64,000 nt of DNA from Boswellia sacra (lineage: Eukaryota; Streptophyta; Magnoliopsida; Sapindales; Burseraceae). This document shows, one piece after another, positions 14,701 through 27,439 of this stretch. The translations under genes were made by a program, and so were the position numbers. Positions within the stretch are counted from its first letter, which is position 1; each line of letters opens with the position of its first letter. The stretch covers positions 1,240,001-1,304,000 of the forward strand of contig SNVD02010473.1 in assembly GCA_013180625.2 (NCBI GenBank), read 5' to 3'. Under the pieces are notes generated by a model, which was not told where the DNA came from, ran no database searches, and saw only the letters and a list, made by a program, of their open reading frames with translations.

Positions 14701-17420
14701 TATTTTTACTTATAATAATTAACACTTAATACATAAAACCCATAATTTTGTATTTAATTGAGTTTTTGTGTTTATTTTAATTGGATTGACCGCAACCCCA
14801 AAAAACCTTACAAGTACCTCTTAAAAAGCATTCTCAGACAACTGATTTCTTCTAAACAAAATGTAAGGAATTAGCCTAAAATTCATAAAATCCAAAAATC
14901 ATTATTAAGTGACCTAAAGATTTTTTGGGCAAGCTGCCCAAAATGTAGAAAAATGTAGTTTTAGGAGAGAACCATACACACTTTGCTTAAGGGTTGAGCA
15001 ATGTTTGGTGCCCTTACCTGAAATTTGGCTGATTACAACTAAAATGTGGAGGCAAAAAGGCAAGAACCTGAGCCTCTTGTCCCTGGAATCTTGTTCTTTA
15101 TCCATTAGAATAATGTTGACTTGTAACCTGTTGCCACCCAACCCGTACATGGCTTAGAAAGAGACCTTTGCTTTTCACTCCGTTGATGACAACCCAACCT
15201 GATTTTGACATCCCTTATCTTAATATTTCTGACCATGTTCTGTAAATTCCTGTTATTTTTTAAAGATTCTTCTGTTCTCTTACCTGTTTTTATCCGTGAG
15301 GTGAATCTTGCAAATCTTTTATGGGATTTGCCAACATTTTATACAGTTATATGTAATTTTGAAAATCTTATAAATCATTGTCTGTGTAATTTTTAGCATT
15401 TGACAAACGCCGTTAAAAAGATAAAAAATTTGCCAATATTTATATGTAGAAGCTATATTCTACACTAACATTAAAGCCCAAAAATGATGCTACGTGGGCC
15501 ATTTTATATAAGCGTTTCATAAATCCAATGGTTTTTTTAATTATTTTATTTCTTTATTTATTTGTTGCTTATCTTATGGAGAATACTTGGAGTCTATCCT
15601 TTTATTTGTCTACTATTTATCACTTTTTAGTATTCAAGCTGGCATTGCTTTCATGGGAAAACTCTTAAATAAGTTGCAATAGTACTCCTCTATAATTGGT
15701 TATTTAATTAATTTTTTTTTATATTCAATAATATGAGGTGGGCAAAGGGTAAGAAGAAGTTTTAGCTTGTTTATTTAGGATAAAAGCAAATATTGAAGGA
15801 TGAAAAGCCAGAAGAAATCTTTAGGCATAGAGATATAGCACCAAATGGGATTGGAATTTTTACAGAAAGAGACTCTTCTTCTCCTTTGATTATGAGATAA
15901 GGAATAAGGCATTCACAACCTACTTTTGACCCCTAAAGAAAATAATAATAAATGAAATCTCCAAAAGATATAAAGCTTAGAATACCAAGCTTTTTTATAT
16001 TATATATGTGGCTAGAGTTCTTGTCTTGTTGTGAGCAGAGGGAAGAAATCTTGGGATTTTGCCACTCTCATGCTTTATCTTGGGTGGTGATCCATGCGCT
16101 AACTTTTTAGCAATTGTGGTCCTCTTATTCCAATCTTTATTTAGTTTATTTTCATTTTGATTAGGTTCACAATGGGCTAGCTTTACTTCTATACAAGACA
16201 CTTATACATCTATTAACCAAATGGTGTCTTGTCATGATATTACCTTAATGATATGATTATATGTTATAAATTTTTTTAAAAATTTGACTTTTTTTATGGT
16301 TATAAGTGATACACATTGAAAATATCTTCCAATTTATTATATCATTAGACTTCTCAATTCAAGATCTTTACACTTGCAAGAGATTTTCTAGTTAAGTTAA
16401 TTGGAATAATCACATTTCATTTCATCCTTAGCATCATTAGAAATTATTTGGTTTGTAATTTGAAAGTAATTTTTAAGAACTCAAGAATTTTATTCTTTTG
16501 GGTATCTTTAATATGTAACGAGTGGCTTTTATAACATCTAGTAATTATTTTTTGACTAAAAAAAATATGAAACGTATAGATAAATTAGACCTTCTCTTCA
16601 AATTTTTAGATTTTGTAAAATTTTTGAAGGTTTTATCGATCTATTTATATTTAGAAAATAAATAATTTTATTCCAATCGGGAACAAATGATCAATCTACA
16701 CCTAAATAAGCAACTCATTGTTGGCAAAAGAATTGGCTCCTAAACAACTCCAACTACAATATTAATTATGCTACAAGCTACCACCTACCACCATGCATGC
16801 ACTAAAATTCAATCTTCTTGTCAATATTAATGCCAATGCATTTAGTTTCTGTAGACATCACAATGTAAACAATATTTTCATTTCTCACATTTAAGATCTA
16901 AAATTCATACCTAGATTTCGTATGTGCAAATACAAATATAATGACATTTTTTAGTGTTTGATTTGACTTATCTAAAGATGTTTATAAGACGGTATGAGAG
17001 AAAATTCTCATTTTCATACCCACGGTGTTTTATCTTTATTCTCGTTTTGAAAAATTTAAAAAAAAAATCTCAAATTTAAATGTGAATCACAAAAATGATC
17101 ATGTCTATAAAAACTTGAATGTCTTGACTCTCTGTCGAATGTCAAACATCATTAGACACTACTAGATATTGTTAAAAGTTGTTGGATGCATCCATCAAAT
17201 ACTATCGAACATCAAACAGGTCATAATATGCAACTTTTAAGAGATATAGTTATTTGTCAAAGAAGTCCTCTAATTTGGTTTTTTTTTTTTTAATTTTCTC
17301 TTATGTTTTGCATTCTTACAAATTATAGCAGTGCTGAAAATACTCATTCTTAAATAAAAATTCCCATTTTATATCCTAATATATTTTGGGTTTTCTATCG
17401 AAAGTTTTGTTTATTAAGTT
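14701..17420. other. Intergenic DNA, nothing recognised
   Basis: Scattered frames of up to 78 codons show no domain and no splice context. No RNA gene was recognised. Confidence 0.4.
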
Positions 17421-17434
17421 CCATAGGCTAACTC

Positions 17435-17720
17435 TTATAAAGTTGGGATAAAAAATTTATATCCTAATTGATGTGACAGTTACATGGCAATGCCTTATCA
17501 TCGACTACATCACCTATTTAATTAATTTTTTATTCTATAATGATTACAAGAAGAAAATCCTTAATTCAAGGAGAGGATAATAAATAGACAAATCATATAT
17601 ACATAACAAACATTAAAAGATAATAAAAATTAATTATACCTAGTGATGTGCCAAATGACAAGGCATTGTCATGTTATCTGCAATATCAGTTGTAATAGAA
17701 AATATATAACTTTGTAAATA
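17435..17720. repeat. Inverted-repeat (foldback) element, imperfect
   Basis: A segment at about 17470-17516 containing ACATGGCAATGCCTTATCAT is matched, in inverted orientation, at about 17640-17690 (reverse complement ACATGACAATGCCTTGTCAT). Weaker similarity continues outward. The arms are about 50-80 bp around a spacer of roughly 125 bp. It looks like an old MITE; no target duplication was identified. Confidence 0.45.
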
Positions 17721-18713
17721 TAGCATTATTCAATTTTGAAGTGTATGAAATATTTATACAGTACCCAATATTATGCTTAGAACACCCGAAATCAAGTCCA
17801 CAATATCCATAATAATCAATATAAAGTTCTTTTGTTAAATCACAAAATAATGTAAGTATAAAATCTTTATTTTGAACAAATTATAAGAACTAAAAAATCT
17901 TGTAATGAAAATTGGTAAAAGTAAAATAAATATTAATATATCAATTATGGGGTAGGGCACGCCCAAAAAAAAAAAAGTAATCATGCTCTGTTATTCATTC
18001 TAGCCAAAAGTTATAAACTTATATTTGTATTATCCTATAAGTTTTAACCATATTTTCACTTCATCAAGAAACCGATTGGTGGTTATAACAATATATTAAC
18101 GAAAAAGGAAAATAAACACGTATAGTTGTTATCTATTAATATTAAAATTCATACATCAACATATCCTTAAACAGTAAACAAAATTAGGTGAATAAAGGAA
18201 TTCATTTAACAACTGGGGCGGATCCTTCGATTCCAAAATTGTGAATCATTTTGATGTACTTGCTTTATCGATTATTTAGTTTGATTTATTACAAGTTAAT
18301 TTTTTTTTAATTTTATTCATGTATTTTAATAATAAAATTTTCATATATCTTTTCATTTGCAATCTAGATAAAGAAGATTTGAAATTGATATAAAAAATGT
18401 GTACAAAAAAAGACAAGAAGAAGATAAAAATTACAAAGAGAATTTATATGACCTAAACTATAGAGAGTACCATGACACTTGTAATATTGATTAAAAATGT
18501 GAAAAACAATAAAAAGACGATTATTCAACCTTTTGCCTTCCCATCACTTTCTCTATTTAAAGCCTGGCTGATCACTAGTCATTAAGTCAACATTTTTTTT
18601 CCCTATTGTCAACACATCCATTTAATATTTCTCATACATTGTCAACAATTTTAGAGTCCAAAGTCAATTACAATTTCAACACAAATAATAATACTAGTAA
18701 TATTACAGTAATA

Positions 18714-18750
<37 letters not shown>

Positions 18751-21600
18751 TTACTTTTATTATTATTGTCATTGTTGTTGTTAATTCGTAGATATTTACA
18801 CCATGGGTAATTTTATTGACCTCTACTGACCTTTGACAAAAAATTAGGGACCTCCTTTTAATTTTTGAAAATAGTATTACCTTCTTTTATCATTAAAAAT
18901 CTTTATCTGACCTGCTAATGACATTTAAAAAAAAATAATCTAAAATTTCTATAAGGATTAAGAATTTCAATGATATGTTTTGCATGTTTTGAATCAAGTC
19001 AGTGCTTAAATTTAAAGATACTTTTAATGGTAGAAGAGTTTAATGATACTCCTAAAGTTGAGGAGAGGCCTTTGACTTTACATCAAAAGTTGGGGTAGGC
19101 ATGCAAAATTATATCTTAAACATAATAGTGAAGTTTAAGTTACAATTAAACTTGTGTTGAACTCTTTAATTGGATCAAAAGTGAGTTAAGATATGAAGCT
19201 AAGCCTTACCAACAAATTATATAAGATAATCCTCATCCCAAGCAATCAAAATAGGGCAACTTCGAAACTTAATTGTATACGGCAATCAATCATATGTAGC
19301 CAATTATACCAAATTAATTTACTATAAATATATGTTTTTTAAACTGAAATATTAACTAAATTAAGCTAAAAAAAAGTGTTTAAAGTAGTTATATAATACT
19401 TTTCCTCACCAAACAAACAAAAACAATCCAAGAAAGAACGAGAAAAGGGAAGAAGTGGAAAGAGTCTTTTGAAATTGCTTATTCTTCTAAACAGTCAACA
19501 AAGGTAGGCTCAAAAGGAAGGTTACAAAGAGAAGAGAAAAAGAGAGAAATAAAATAAAATATAAAAAAATTAAATTCTTATCTTAAGTTTAGGATAATAA
19601 TAAGAAGCAAATAAAATTTCTCTATTATAACACAAATATCATTTGAATAAATGCATACCAAGAAAATGATGATAATGGTTTAGTTAATTTTTTTTAATTA
19701 ATTGGAATAACTAGAAGAAGATATATGATAAATTTATTAATTTTTTTGGGGTTATATTTTAAAATTTTAAAAAGGGGTATTCGCAAATTATGAAATATAA
19801 AGTATTAAAAATGTAATGATGGTTGTTGAGAATGTGGTACCAAAGTTCCATTGCTTGAGGGTCCACCAATGCCCTTGCAAGCTTCATTATGAGAATGGTC
19901 AAATTGTTACATGTGTAATACGCCATCGCTTAGCTCACATTCATTACCAACTATTCAATCCCCAAATTACCCATTTAATTAACATTTTTTTACTATATAA
20001 AATAAAATAAAATAAAATTCTCTCTTTTTATCAAAATAAAAATAAATTATTGCATGTTGGTTTTTTTTTGTATAAATAGAAGTGCAAAACGTTTATCAAT
20101 TATCATTATTATAATTTCCTTTTTTAATTTAGGGATATAGAGTGTGAACAAAATTTAATTTAAGAGTTAACACAGAAATCCCATTTAGAGAAAAAAAAAA
20201 AACCTTATGCTTAGACATCACAAGGCATAACATGAATAATTTTATCATATCACAGAATATTAGATTAATTTATTCTTAACCAAAGTATATTAAATAAAAA
20301 AGTTTTAGTAGTTGGATTACTTAAACAATTAATTGAAAAGTAATTAATTTAGGGGAACAAGGCAACGTGGTGTTGCTGCAACATGTGGAAAAGATCTAGT
20401 CAAACAAAACCGAGAACAATATAAAAAGTAGCCGACTATTAAAAGAATCTTTTAAAAGTGCATTTACACGTGCCCACATCATCTCTCTACACGTCATCTT
20501 TCGTAAATATGGAAACTTTTTGAATTTCCGTGTCTTTAACTTTTTACCCTTTCGATTCTTTCGCGCCAAAAAGTTTAATTACATTCATCATCTTTAACTT
20601 ACATCACTCTGCCACCAAAAACAATTTAACAATTAATTATAAATTTATCCTTTTTTATTTTAACACAAATAGAAAAAAAATTCAAGAAAGATAAAAATTT
20701 TCTATTAAATTAATTACACCACAAAAATATTTCCATTCTTAGCAATAATTGACCCTTGCCAGATTGCTTATGGTTTCAAAGCTTATTTTCTTAAAATAAC
20801 ATGCATGGCTTAACGCAAGCTTTTTAACGAACCACGTTTATCATTGCCTGAACAAGAAAACTCTAACCCTTGTATACTTCTTACACATTCGAAGCATACC
20901 AAATTTTGTTTCACCCCTTTATGTTTTCTCCATCTTCGAATCCCATCCCATCTCCATCAGTTAGTTGAAGTCGTGTCATGACAATCAATTCAAATTTTTC
21001 TTCGATAAGCTTAAAATGTTTTATGTTTGACAATACGATACGCAACGGATACATACAAAATCATCAAGATCAGGTTTTATCATCTCAGTTTGGAAGAAAT
21101 ACATAATGTTTGGCCAAAGAGATCAAAACCTTTTATGATATTCAACATTGTGACTTTTAAACGTTTCATGAAAACCGTTCACATGGAAAGAATGGATCAA
21201 CATAAGCAAGATCATGGTGGGTTGGTATAACAATCAATTCCCTTCATCCTCTCCCTTCTCTTGTCTTTCATCAATGCAACAACAAAATCTTCCACTCTTG
21301 TACAATCAAATGTAGGACTTCATCCATGTGTGTGCACGTACACTTTTATTTCTACTCATCAATGGCATAGAGCGAAAGTTATCTTTAGGATACACAAAAT
21401 GAGGGGAAGATATTAAAGGAAAAAAAAAAGGAAAAGAAAATTTAGAATAAAATAACAATGTTCAACCTTCCTCTACGTTCATATTGAGTAGATTACAGAT
21501 AAGTAACATATCATGGATGAGCACTTATTTTGTGCAGACTTACTGTACCATGCTGCCAAATAAATGTTCAATTGTGAGGGAAAAAAATGTTTAGTAGTCA
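17721..21600. other. AT-rich intergenic DNA with an (ATT)n tract
   Basis: No gene is supported. An (ATT)n microsatellite lies at 18715-18751. The patch 20340-20600 has ACACGTG and ACACGTC motifs but no gene next to it. Confidence 0.4.
18715..18751. repeat. (ATT)n microsatellite
   Basis: About 12 uninterrupted ATT units. Confidence 0.95.
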
Positions 21601-21925
21601 ATCAAATGGGCAGATGCAAAACCAAGGCTCTTTACATATATTCATCCGAATGCATATTTGAAAACTTTGAATGAACAAGAGAGAACCCACCCGCTTGAAT
21701 CTATCAAAACAAGTCTCTATAACTGAATGCTCTAAATGCAGGATAAGAGTTAAAGTTGGTTTCTCTTTGACCAGAATGGCCCTCCGTGTCAATAGTGAAC
21801 GATGTCGTTATTGCTTATGCTCGAGAGAGGGCAAGACAGTTACAGGAGAGTTATTAATGTTCTTCCATCAGCTTATGAATGGAAAAACCTGGAAGCTATC
21901 CAAACGGTATTCCGAACTACAGAAC

Positions 21926-24725
21926 CTACCGACGGCCATTTGCCCAATGCCGGTTATGGTTCCCAGGCCTCATGTGTGGATTTCTATGGCCAATTCCTTG
22001 CTTAGGTAGATCATGCAACTCCATGACCTGTATTGTCCGTTGCTTCTTTGCTGTTCAAAAGGAAAATAAAACAATGCTCTGTCAGAGTAGCTTGAAAATC
22101 GGTTCTTACTGCACCCAAATTTCAATTTTAAACATCTGAGTTCATTTTCAGCTAACTATAACACCATAATCCTCATTCCCAGGAAATTTTTTTACTTCGA
22201 TCTCTCCCTCTCTAAATTCTAATATTTTTCTAGAAGCCTCCCTGATATGTATATTAAATCCACTATGATTAAATTAATGAGAATTTCACAATCTTAAAAT
22301 AGAGAAAACACAAAAGAATCTGAAAGGGAAGAGACAAACCATTCTCAGCTTGTTGATAACTCTCCTGAAGTTTCCTTTTGGTGGCTTCAAGTTTTACTTG
22401 CACAGCAACATCATCTGAAGACTTGAATTTCTAGTTGAACAAAGGAATATATATATAAATCAGATACAATCCTGGTTATAGATTCAAATGCACAGGAAAT
22501 TTTTGCACTCACATCTTTTTCACCATTAAGTGGTCTCTTATGGATGGCAACTCTATCTGATTTTTGCTGGAACTTTGATTCATTATTCATCTTCTGTCCC
22601 ATACCTTGCTTAGGAGGTCTCCCAGGTCCAGAATTGGTGTTTGAGGGTTTACTAGGCTTCACAACAGCTTCTTGTGTCTTTATTTGTTGACTCTTGTTGT
22701 CTTTGGCATGCAAATTCACCTTGTTTGTGGTTTGCGGTTTTCGCTTCATGATATTTTTGTTCTCCACTGTTGGTTTTCTCCCAAAATCACGGTTCTTGAT
22801 GAATTCCCCACTGTTTCGAGGATCTGAAACAATATTCCCCGTTCGTAATCATGAATCTTAGAAGTGGGGAATTCAAAAAAAGAACCGAACAGCTAAAGCT
22901 ATCTAAGAGAAGCATAAGAGATAGCAAATTGAACTCACTTCCAAAACTTCCAAAATCATCCATGCCATCAAAAAACTTCACGTATTGCATTTATGGTCAC
23001 GTCCCACAGAAAGAAAGTCCAGTCAGCCTACAATGTTTTAACACAAACAGGCAAACTATTTTCAAAATTAGATTTAAAATAGAAAGGTATAAGAAAAATA
23101 CCTGTGAGAGCTCTATTGGTTGAGTAGCAAATAAAGCTCCTTCATCCATCGGAGGAGATGGAAGCCCTTCTTCTTCATCAACAACAGATGGGTTTACAGA
23201 ATCTGGAGTACCTTCTGCATCACAAATCCATTGATAAAATTAATCTCAAATGGTAGTACTAAAAGTAGAAAAGCTATAAGACATATTGAGCAATTACAAA
23301 ACACTTGCAAGCATATTCCTACCTGCCACCGTCTTCGTAGCACTGACCCATTCATCCACCAAATCCTTCCATCCCCTGCAATTTCACAAAGCCAGCTTAC
23401 AATTATATATACATATTATTTTACTTGAAAGAAGTAGCATACAAGTTTCCTACTGCATTCAACTATGACTAGAATGAAAATCAACGAAGTTGTCTAAGTG
23501 TACTCCTGCTAGACCACTAATTCACTAGAAAGATGAAAAACCAAATTGTGCTGCCTTATTTACATGACTTCAAGCTGAAACATGAACTCCTAAATGTGTA
23601 CTCATGAGAACTCGACACGTTTTATCAGCAAACAAGCTTGAAAAGCAGAGGACACATGCTGGGTTAAGTCATCCAGCAGATGTGCACATAAGCGTAAAGC
23701 AAAATGAAAGCAGATATCAAACACGAAAGGCACAAAAGTACAATTTCACTAAGCTTAAACACTAAATATGTTTCATGCCATCTGGGTTGTTAATCCCTTA
23801 CACATATAGATGATGAAAGGAGCACATAGAACAAAATCAGCACACAAAAGCTCCATTTAGCCACAAGAAATAGATCCATACTCGATAAGTGTCCGAGCAA
23901 GATGTCGAATTTCCTTGGAGCCATGCTTTCTGAGGCCATTAACAGCCTTCCCAATCTCAGTTGCCTGGAAGAAAAGAACAACTCTGTTAGTCCAAAATCC
24001 AGAACCAAGAGAATTCCCGCATTAAAGAAAACAAGTGGAGAGCCTAATAAAGGACTAAAGAGAGATTCAATTAAAACCTTGAGCGTATCCACCGTCAAAG
24101 CCATCAATTGAAGCCTCCTCAAGCAATCAAACAACACGGAATCAGACTACACCAAACATCAACCCAAAGACGACCAATCAGTAACCAAGAAAACAGAGGA
24201 GAAAACAGAACAGAGTAGAAAATTGAGCAATCTAACAAACCAAACCTCATCTTCGTTGTTCTGAAGAACCTCTTTAATCCTGAGAACCTCCCCAACAAGC
24301 ATAGACTCTTCTTCGATCTCATCAGTCAATGCCTCAGCTTCTCCATAGCTATAATTACTACCAATTTGGTTATTCACATGATGATCATCTCTACTACTAT
24401 TTACTTTGCTTTCTTTACTTCCACCGGCCTCGGCCTCAGCCTCAAACTCAAACTCACATCCGTCTCTCTTGCAACCAATCAAATCATCTTCATCTTCATC
24501 AAATTCACTCCCAGGAACCGGCAACTTCACCCTTTCACACCCCAAACACCGACTCAAATTACACGTGAACAACATCTCCGCTATTCGATCCCTACGCAAT
24601 TTGAATTCTTTTGGACAATCCAAAGCTGCCACCATCACCGCATGATCGATAATATCAAAAATATCTCCATTTGCTGTTCGGAAATAGTTTCTCCAGTTAT
24701 CTAGAGTCCCTGCTTTCATTGACAT
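21926..24725 (-). CDS. MED26: Mediator subunit 26-type protein with TFIIS N-terminal domain (447 aa)
   Basis: Probable subunit of the plant Mediator complex that links transcription factors to RNA polymerase II in the nucleus. Nine exons on the minus strand: 24725-24246, 24146-24078, 23964-23882, 23375-23323, 23214-23102, 22975-22948, 22823-22513, 22421-22340 and 22050-21926. They join in frame to 447 codons plus TAG. The N-terminus (LDNWRNYFRTANGDIFDIIDHAVMVAALD) and the TFIIS N-terminal/LW domain at about residues 140-225 (VLRIKEVL, LRRLQLMALTVDTLKATEIGKAVNGLRKHGSKEIRHLA) match the plant MED26a/b/c family. After it come FFDGMDDFGNPRNSGEF, a basic Lys/Pro-rich linker and a C-terminal coiled-coil segment KLEATKRKLQESYQQAENAKKQRTIQVMEL. 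The 28-base sixth exon is unusually small, but its splice phases are required. An ATG two codons downstream (24719) is an alternative start. I cannot say which paralogue (a, b or c) it is. Confidence 0.9.
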
Positions 24726-24768
24726 GTTGAAAGCAACCAAACCCGGATCCGATATTGGTCTGTTCAGA

Positions 24769-24798
24769 TCAAAATATCGGATTGAAACGGGTTTTCAT
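24769..24798 (-). CDS. Upstream ORF of 9 codons in the MED26 leader
   Basis: In the leader read on the minus strand, the only ATG between the likely TATA box (about 25140) and the MED26 start opens a 9-codon frame, MKTRFNPIF, ending in TGA. The stop lies 43 bases before the main ATG. Upstream ORFs of this kind commonly reduce or condition translation of the main frame; whether this one does is not known. Confidence 0.5.
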   Translation of the reverse strand: MKTRFNPIF

Positions 24799-25135
24799 AG
24801 GATTCTGAGATGACCCAGAAAGGTTAAGCAGTGTTTCAGATGATTTTTTGACGACCCAGAAGTTAGAAAATCTGATTTTGAGAAACAGGAATGGATTGAA
24901 TGAAAGTGTTCTTTTGCCTATCAAAATTGACTTGGGAAAAAAAAAATAATGTTTTCGTTTTCTTTGTTTTGAGATTTTGGTGGTGATGACGAGGAAATGG
25001 ATTACGTCAAGATAGGATTTTGAGGATATGATCAAGGAATCAATTTTTCAGTTCTGGCACACAAACAAACGTGAGAGTTTTTCCTTGGTTTGCTTCCCTC
25101 TGTTCCTTTGATTTTGATGAGAAGAGGAAAAATAA

Positions 25136-25146
25136 ATAAATATATA
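25136..25146 (-). promoter_or_regulatory. Likely TATA box of the MED26 gene
   Basis: On the minus strand CTTATATATTT lies about 410 bases before the coding start and is followed by a purine-rich leader. Placement is plausible but the start site is inferred. Confidence 0.4.
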
Positions 25147-25192
25147 AGAGAGAGATTAAAATTGGGTAGAAAACAAGAAAATTATGAGAGGG

Positions 25193-25217
25193 GATGAGAT
25201 GAGATGAGATGAGATGA
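25193..25217. repeat. (GATGA)5 microsatellite near the MED26 promoter
   Basis: Five perfect GATGA units lie about 50 bases upstream of the likely TATA box. Confidence 0.9.
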
Positions 25218-25419
25218 ATGGCTTTTTGTTTTGTTTTTGTTTTTCTGTTTTCTTGTTTCTGTTTCTGTTTAGGTTCTAGTTTTTTCAATTACCAGGTGCT
25301 GCAAAACGCCAATAGATTTTTTATTTTTTTTTTATTTTTTTATTTTCAATTCTTTGAAACCATAAAAACATTCACACCCCCTCTCTCTCTCCCTCTTTCC
25401 GTCTCCCTTTAATTTAATA

Positions 25420-26040
25420 TGAAATTAAAAAGATAACTGTTTGTTTTTTTTTTTTTTCTGTTTTCTGATCTTTTTGCCTCTGTTTTGACCTGATTAGTCA
25501 CAATGGTTAGAGGGACACAGAAACAGATTGGAATGTTATGGTAAGAAAGAGAAGGAGAGAGAAAATGCGTGAAAATGTTTTGTTTTTAATTTATTGTTAT
25601 TTTCATTATTTGTTAATAAAGAAAGAGATTTATTTCTCTTTTAAAAAGATTCATTTTTTTCACTTTTTTATTCAAAGTGGATTGCATATGGAGAGATTTT
25701 GGGTTTAATACTGGATTTAGCATGGATTTTGGTGATTGACTCAACATAAAGGAAAGTTATTCTTAATACGGAGTCGTATTAAATGCTGTATATTACAAAA
25801 ATTACATGTTATAAGTTTTCCTTTTTTCCCAAAACTTTTTCAATTTAAAAAATAAATTAAACAGAACCCATTTTGATTTTTAAAAAGTTGCACGTATCTT
25901 TTAATCAAATCTTATTTTTCAGAAAATAATAATAAAAAGATTCTTTGATCTATAAATAAATAATATAAAAAGGATATATTCCTTTATCAAGTATTAAAAT
26001 TTATTGTAACGAAAATAAATTAACAATACAATATTTCTTT
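25420..26040. other. AT-rich upstream DNA, nothing recognised
   Basis: T and A tracts and no coding signal; lies between the MED26 promoter and the CpG-rich island at 26050. Confidence 0.4.
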
Positions 26041-26049
26041 TTTCTACTT

Positions 26050-26570
26050 TGATGAGCTTTGAATGGATGCCACGTGTCACGCGGGGGATGATGTCAAAGT
26101 TTTACTGTTTTGGTTAGAGGTTAGGAGATTAAGGGCCGCATTCAATTCAGCTTACTTTGAGACTCGGCGACGCGTTATCCAAAATTACAGTAACAAGACT
26201 GTCAGGTTAATGCGAAGAAGGGTCGTTGTTGTTTTGCCACGTTGGCAATCTCAACTGGTGACCGGTGAAAGGGGTTAAGTGGAAGGTAGGTAAAACGTGG
26301 GACCGACAAGCCAAATGGTACTGGATAAAAGGGACGGGGAAAAAATGCTTACAGGCGTCACAGTCACGTGACTCTAGTTTTAAAGTTGCGGATTTTGCGA
26401 ACTACACGGCGATTGGTTGGCGATTCGGAGATTTTGAAGAGCTTTTGAGGGGTAAAATCGTAAAAGGGAAACTTTGTTGACTTTAAGTGAATTAAAACTG
26501 ATAAGGTAAGAAAACCGCGATTACAAAGAGAGTGTAAAGCCAAAATCACCGAATCCTCCCCCAGGTTTGC
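26050..26570. promoter_or_regulatory. CpG-rich island with two G-boxes
   Basis: GC and CpG content rises abruptly over about 500 bases. It contains GCCACGTGTC with the CACGTG core at 26071-26076, and a second palindromic G-box, GTCACGTGAC, with the core at 26365-26370. Short frames run through it on both strands, but none resembles a protein. It may be a distal regulatory region of the MED26 gene, about 0.9 kb away, or the remains of a lost gene. Confidence 0.35.
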
Positions 26571-26628
26571 TGAAATATCATTAACATCTTAAAGGTCATT
26601 CTTTTTTTTTATTTTTTTAATATTCTTT

Positions 26629-26760
26629 GAAGATAAGTACAAAAAATATCTAAATTTACAGAGTGTTGAAATAATAACCGAACTCTAACATTTCGATTTT
26701 CTAGCTAATCAATGGGCCATTGGTTCTACAAGGAAAATTATGTAGGATAAATTTTTTTGG
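26629..26760. repeat. Dispersed repeat, related to the tandem copies at 27.4-28.2 kb
   Basis: The stretch beginning GATAAGTACAAAAAATA and continuing CTAATCAATGGGCCATTGG resembles the stretch starting at about 27800 (GATAAGTACAAAAATAAC, then CATCAATGACCCAGTGG). It is degenerate and non-coding. Confidence 0.35.
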
Positions 26761-27439
26761 CCCCGTCTTCTCTACCGTTAGCTCTCGCAAAATTAAATAA
26801 GAATAAAATTATAATAAAAATATAATAAATAAGATAATTAATACTTTTGTGAGTGAACTTAAAAAAAAACCATTATTCTTTTTATCTATCTCTAATATTT
26901 TTTTTTCATATTTTCTTTCTAATCTCACATGAATTTCATCGTGTCTCTATCTCAAATTTTTGTGTTTTTTATCTCAAATTAATTACAATTCATTTATCTT
27001 TCTTTCTCTTCTTTCTCTCTCCCTTTCACACACAAAAACTAATAAAAAATATTTGATAGATTATTTTGTTGATATGAATTTGAATAATTGAATAATATAA
27101 AGAGAACAATTGATTAAAGTTAAAACCTTTAAAAAGTTTTTTTTTTCATGTATCAGGTCTATTATTATTTAAATTTATGAAATAAAAGCATATAAAAAAT
27201 TTGAAAAAAATCAAACACCATTGAGATTAAATGATAATTTATTTAAAGGTTAAATTACAGAAAAAAAATATTAAACACCATTAAAATCAAATAATAATTA
27301 ATTAAATTTACTATAAATATATTCGAAATTGTATATTACGTGTAATAAAATATTGTCTAAATTATGATTATATCCCTATTAAATAAAAGATAAGGTTAAT
27401 AAGATTAAAAAAAATAAAAGACTAGATAGAACTACTCAT

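Noticed and set aside
23790..24322. Frames of 67-115 codons overlapping the MED26 exons
   Set aside because: They read through introns or in other frames of the real exons.
26063..26480. Two overlapping 71-codon frames in the CpG-rich island
   Set aside because: Length is explained by higher GC content; no domain; better viewed as possible regulatory DNA.
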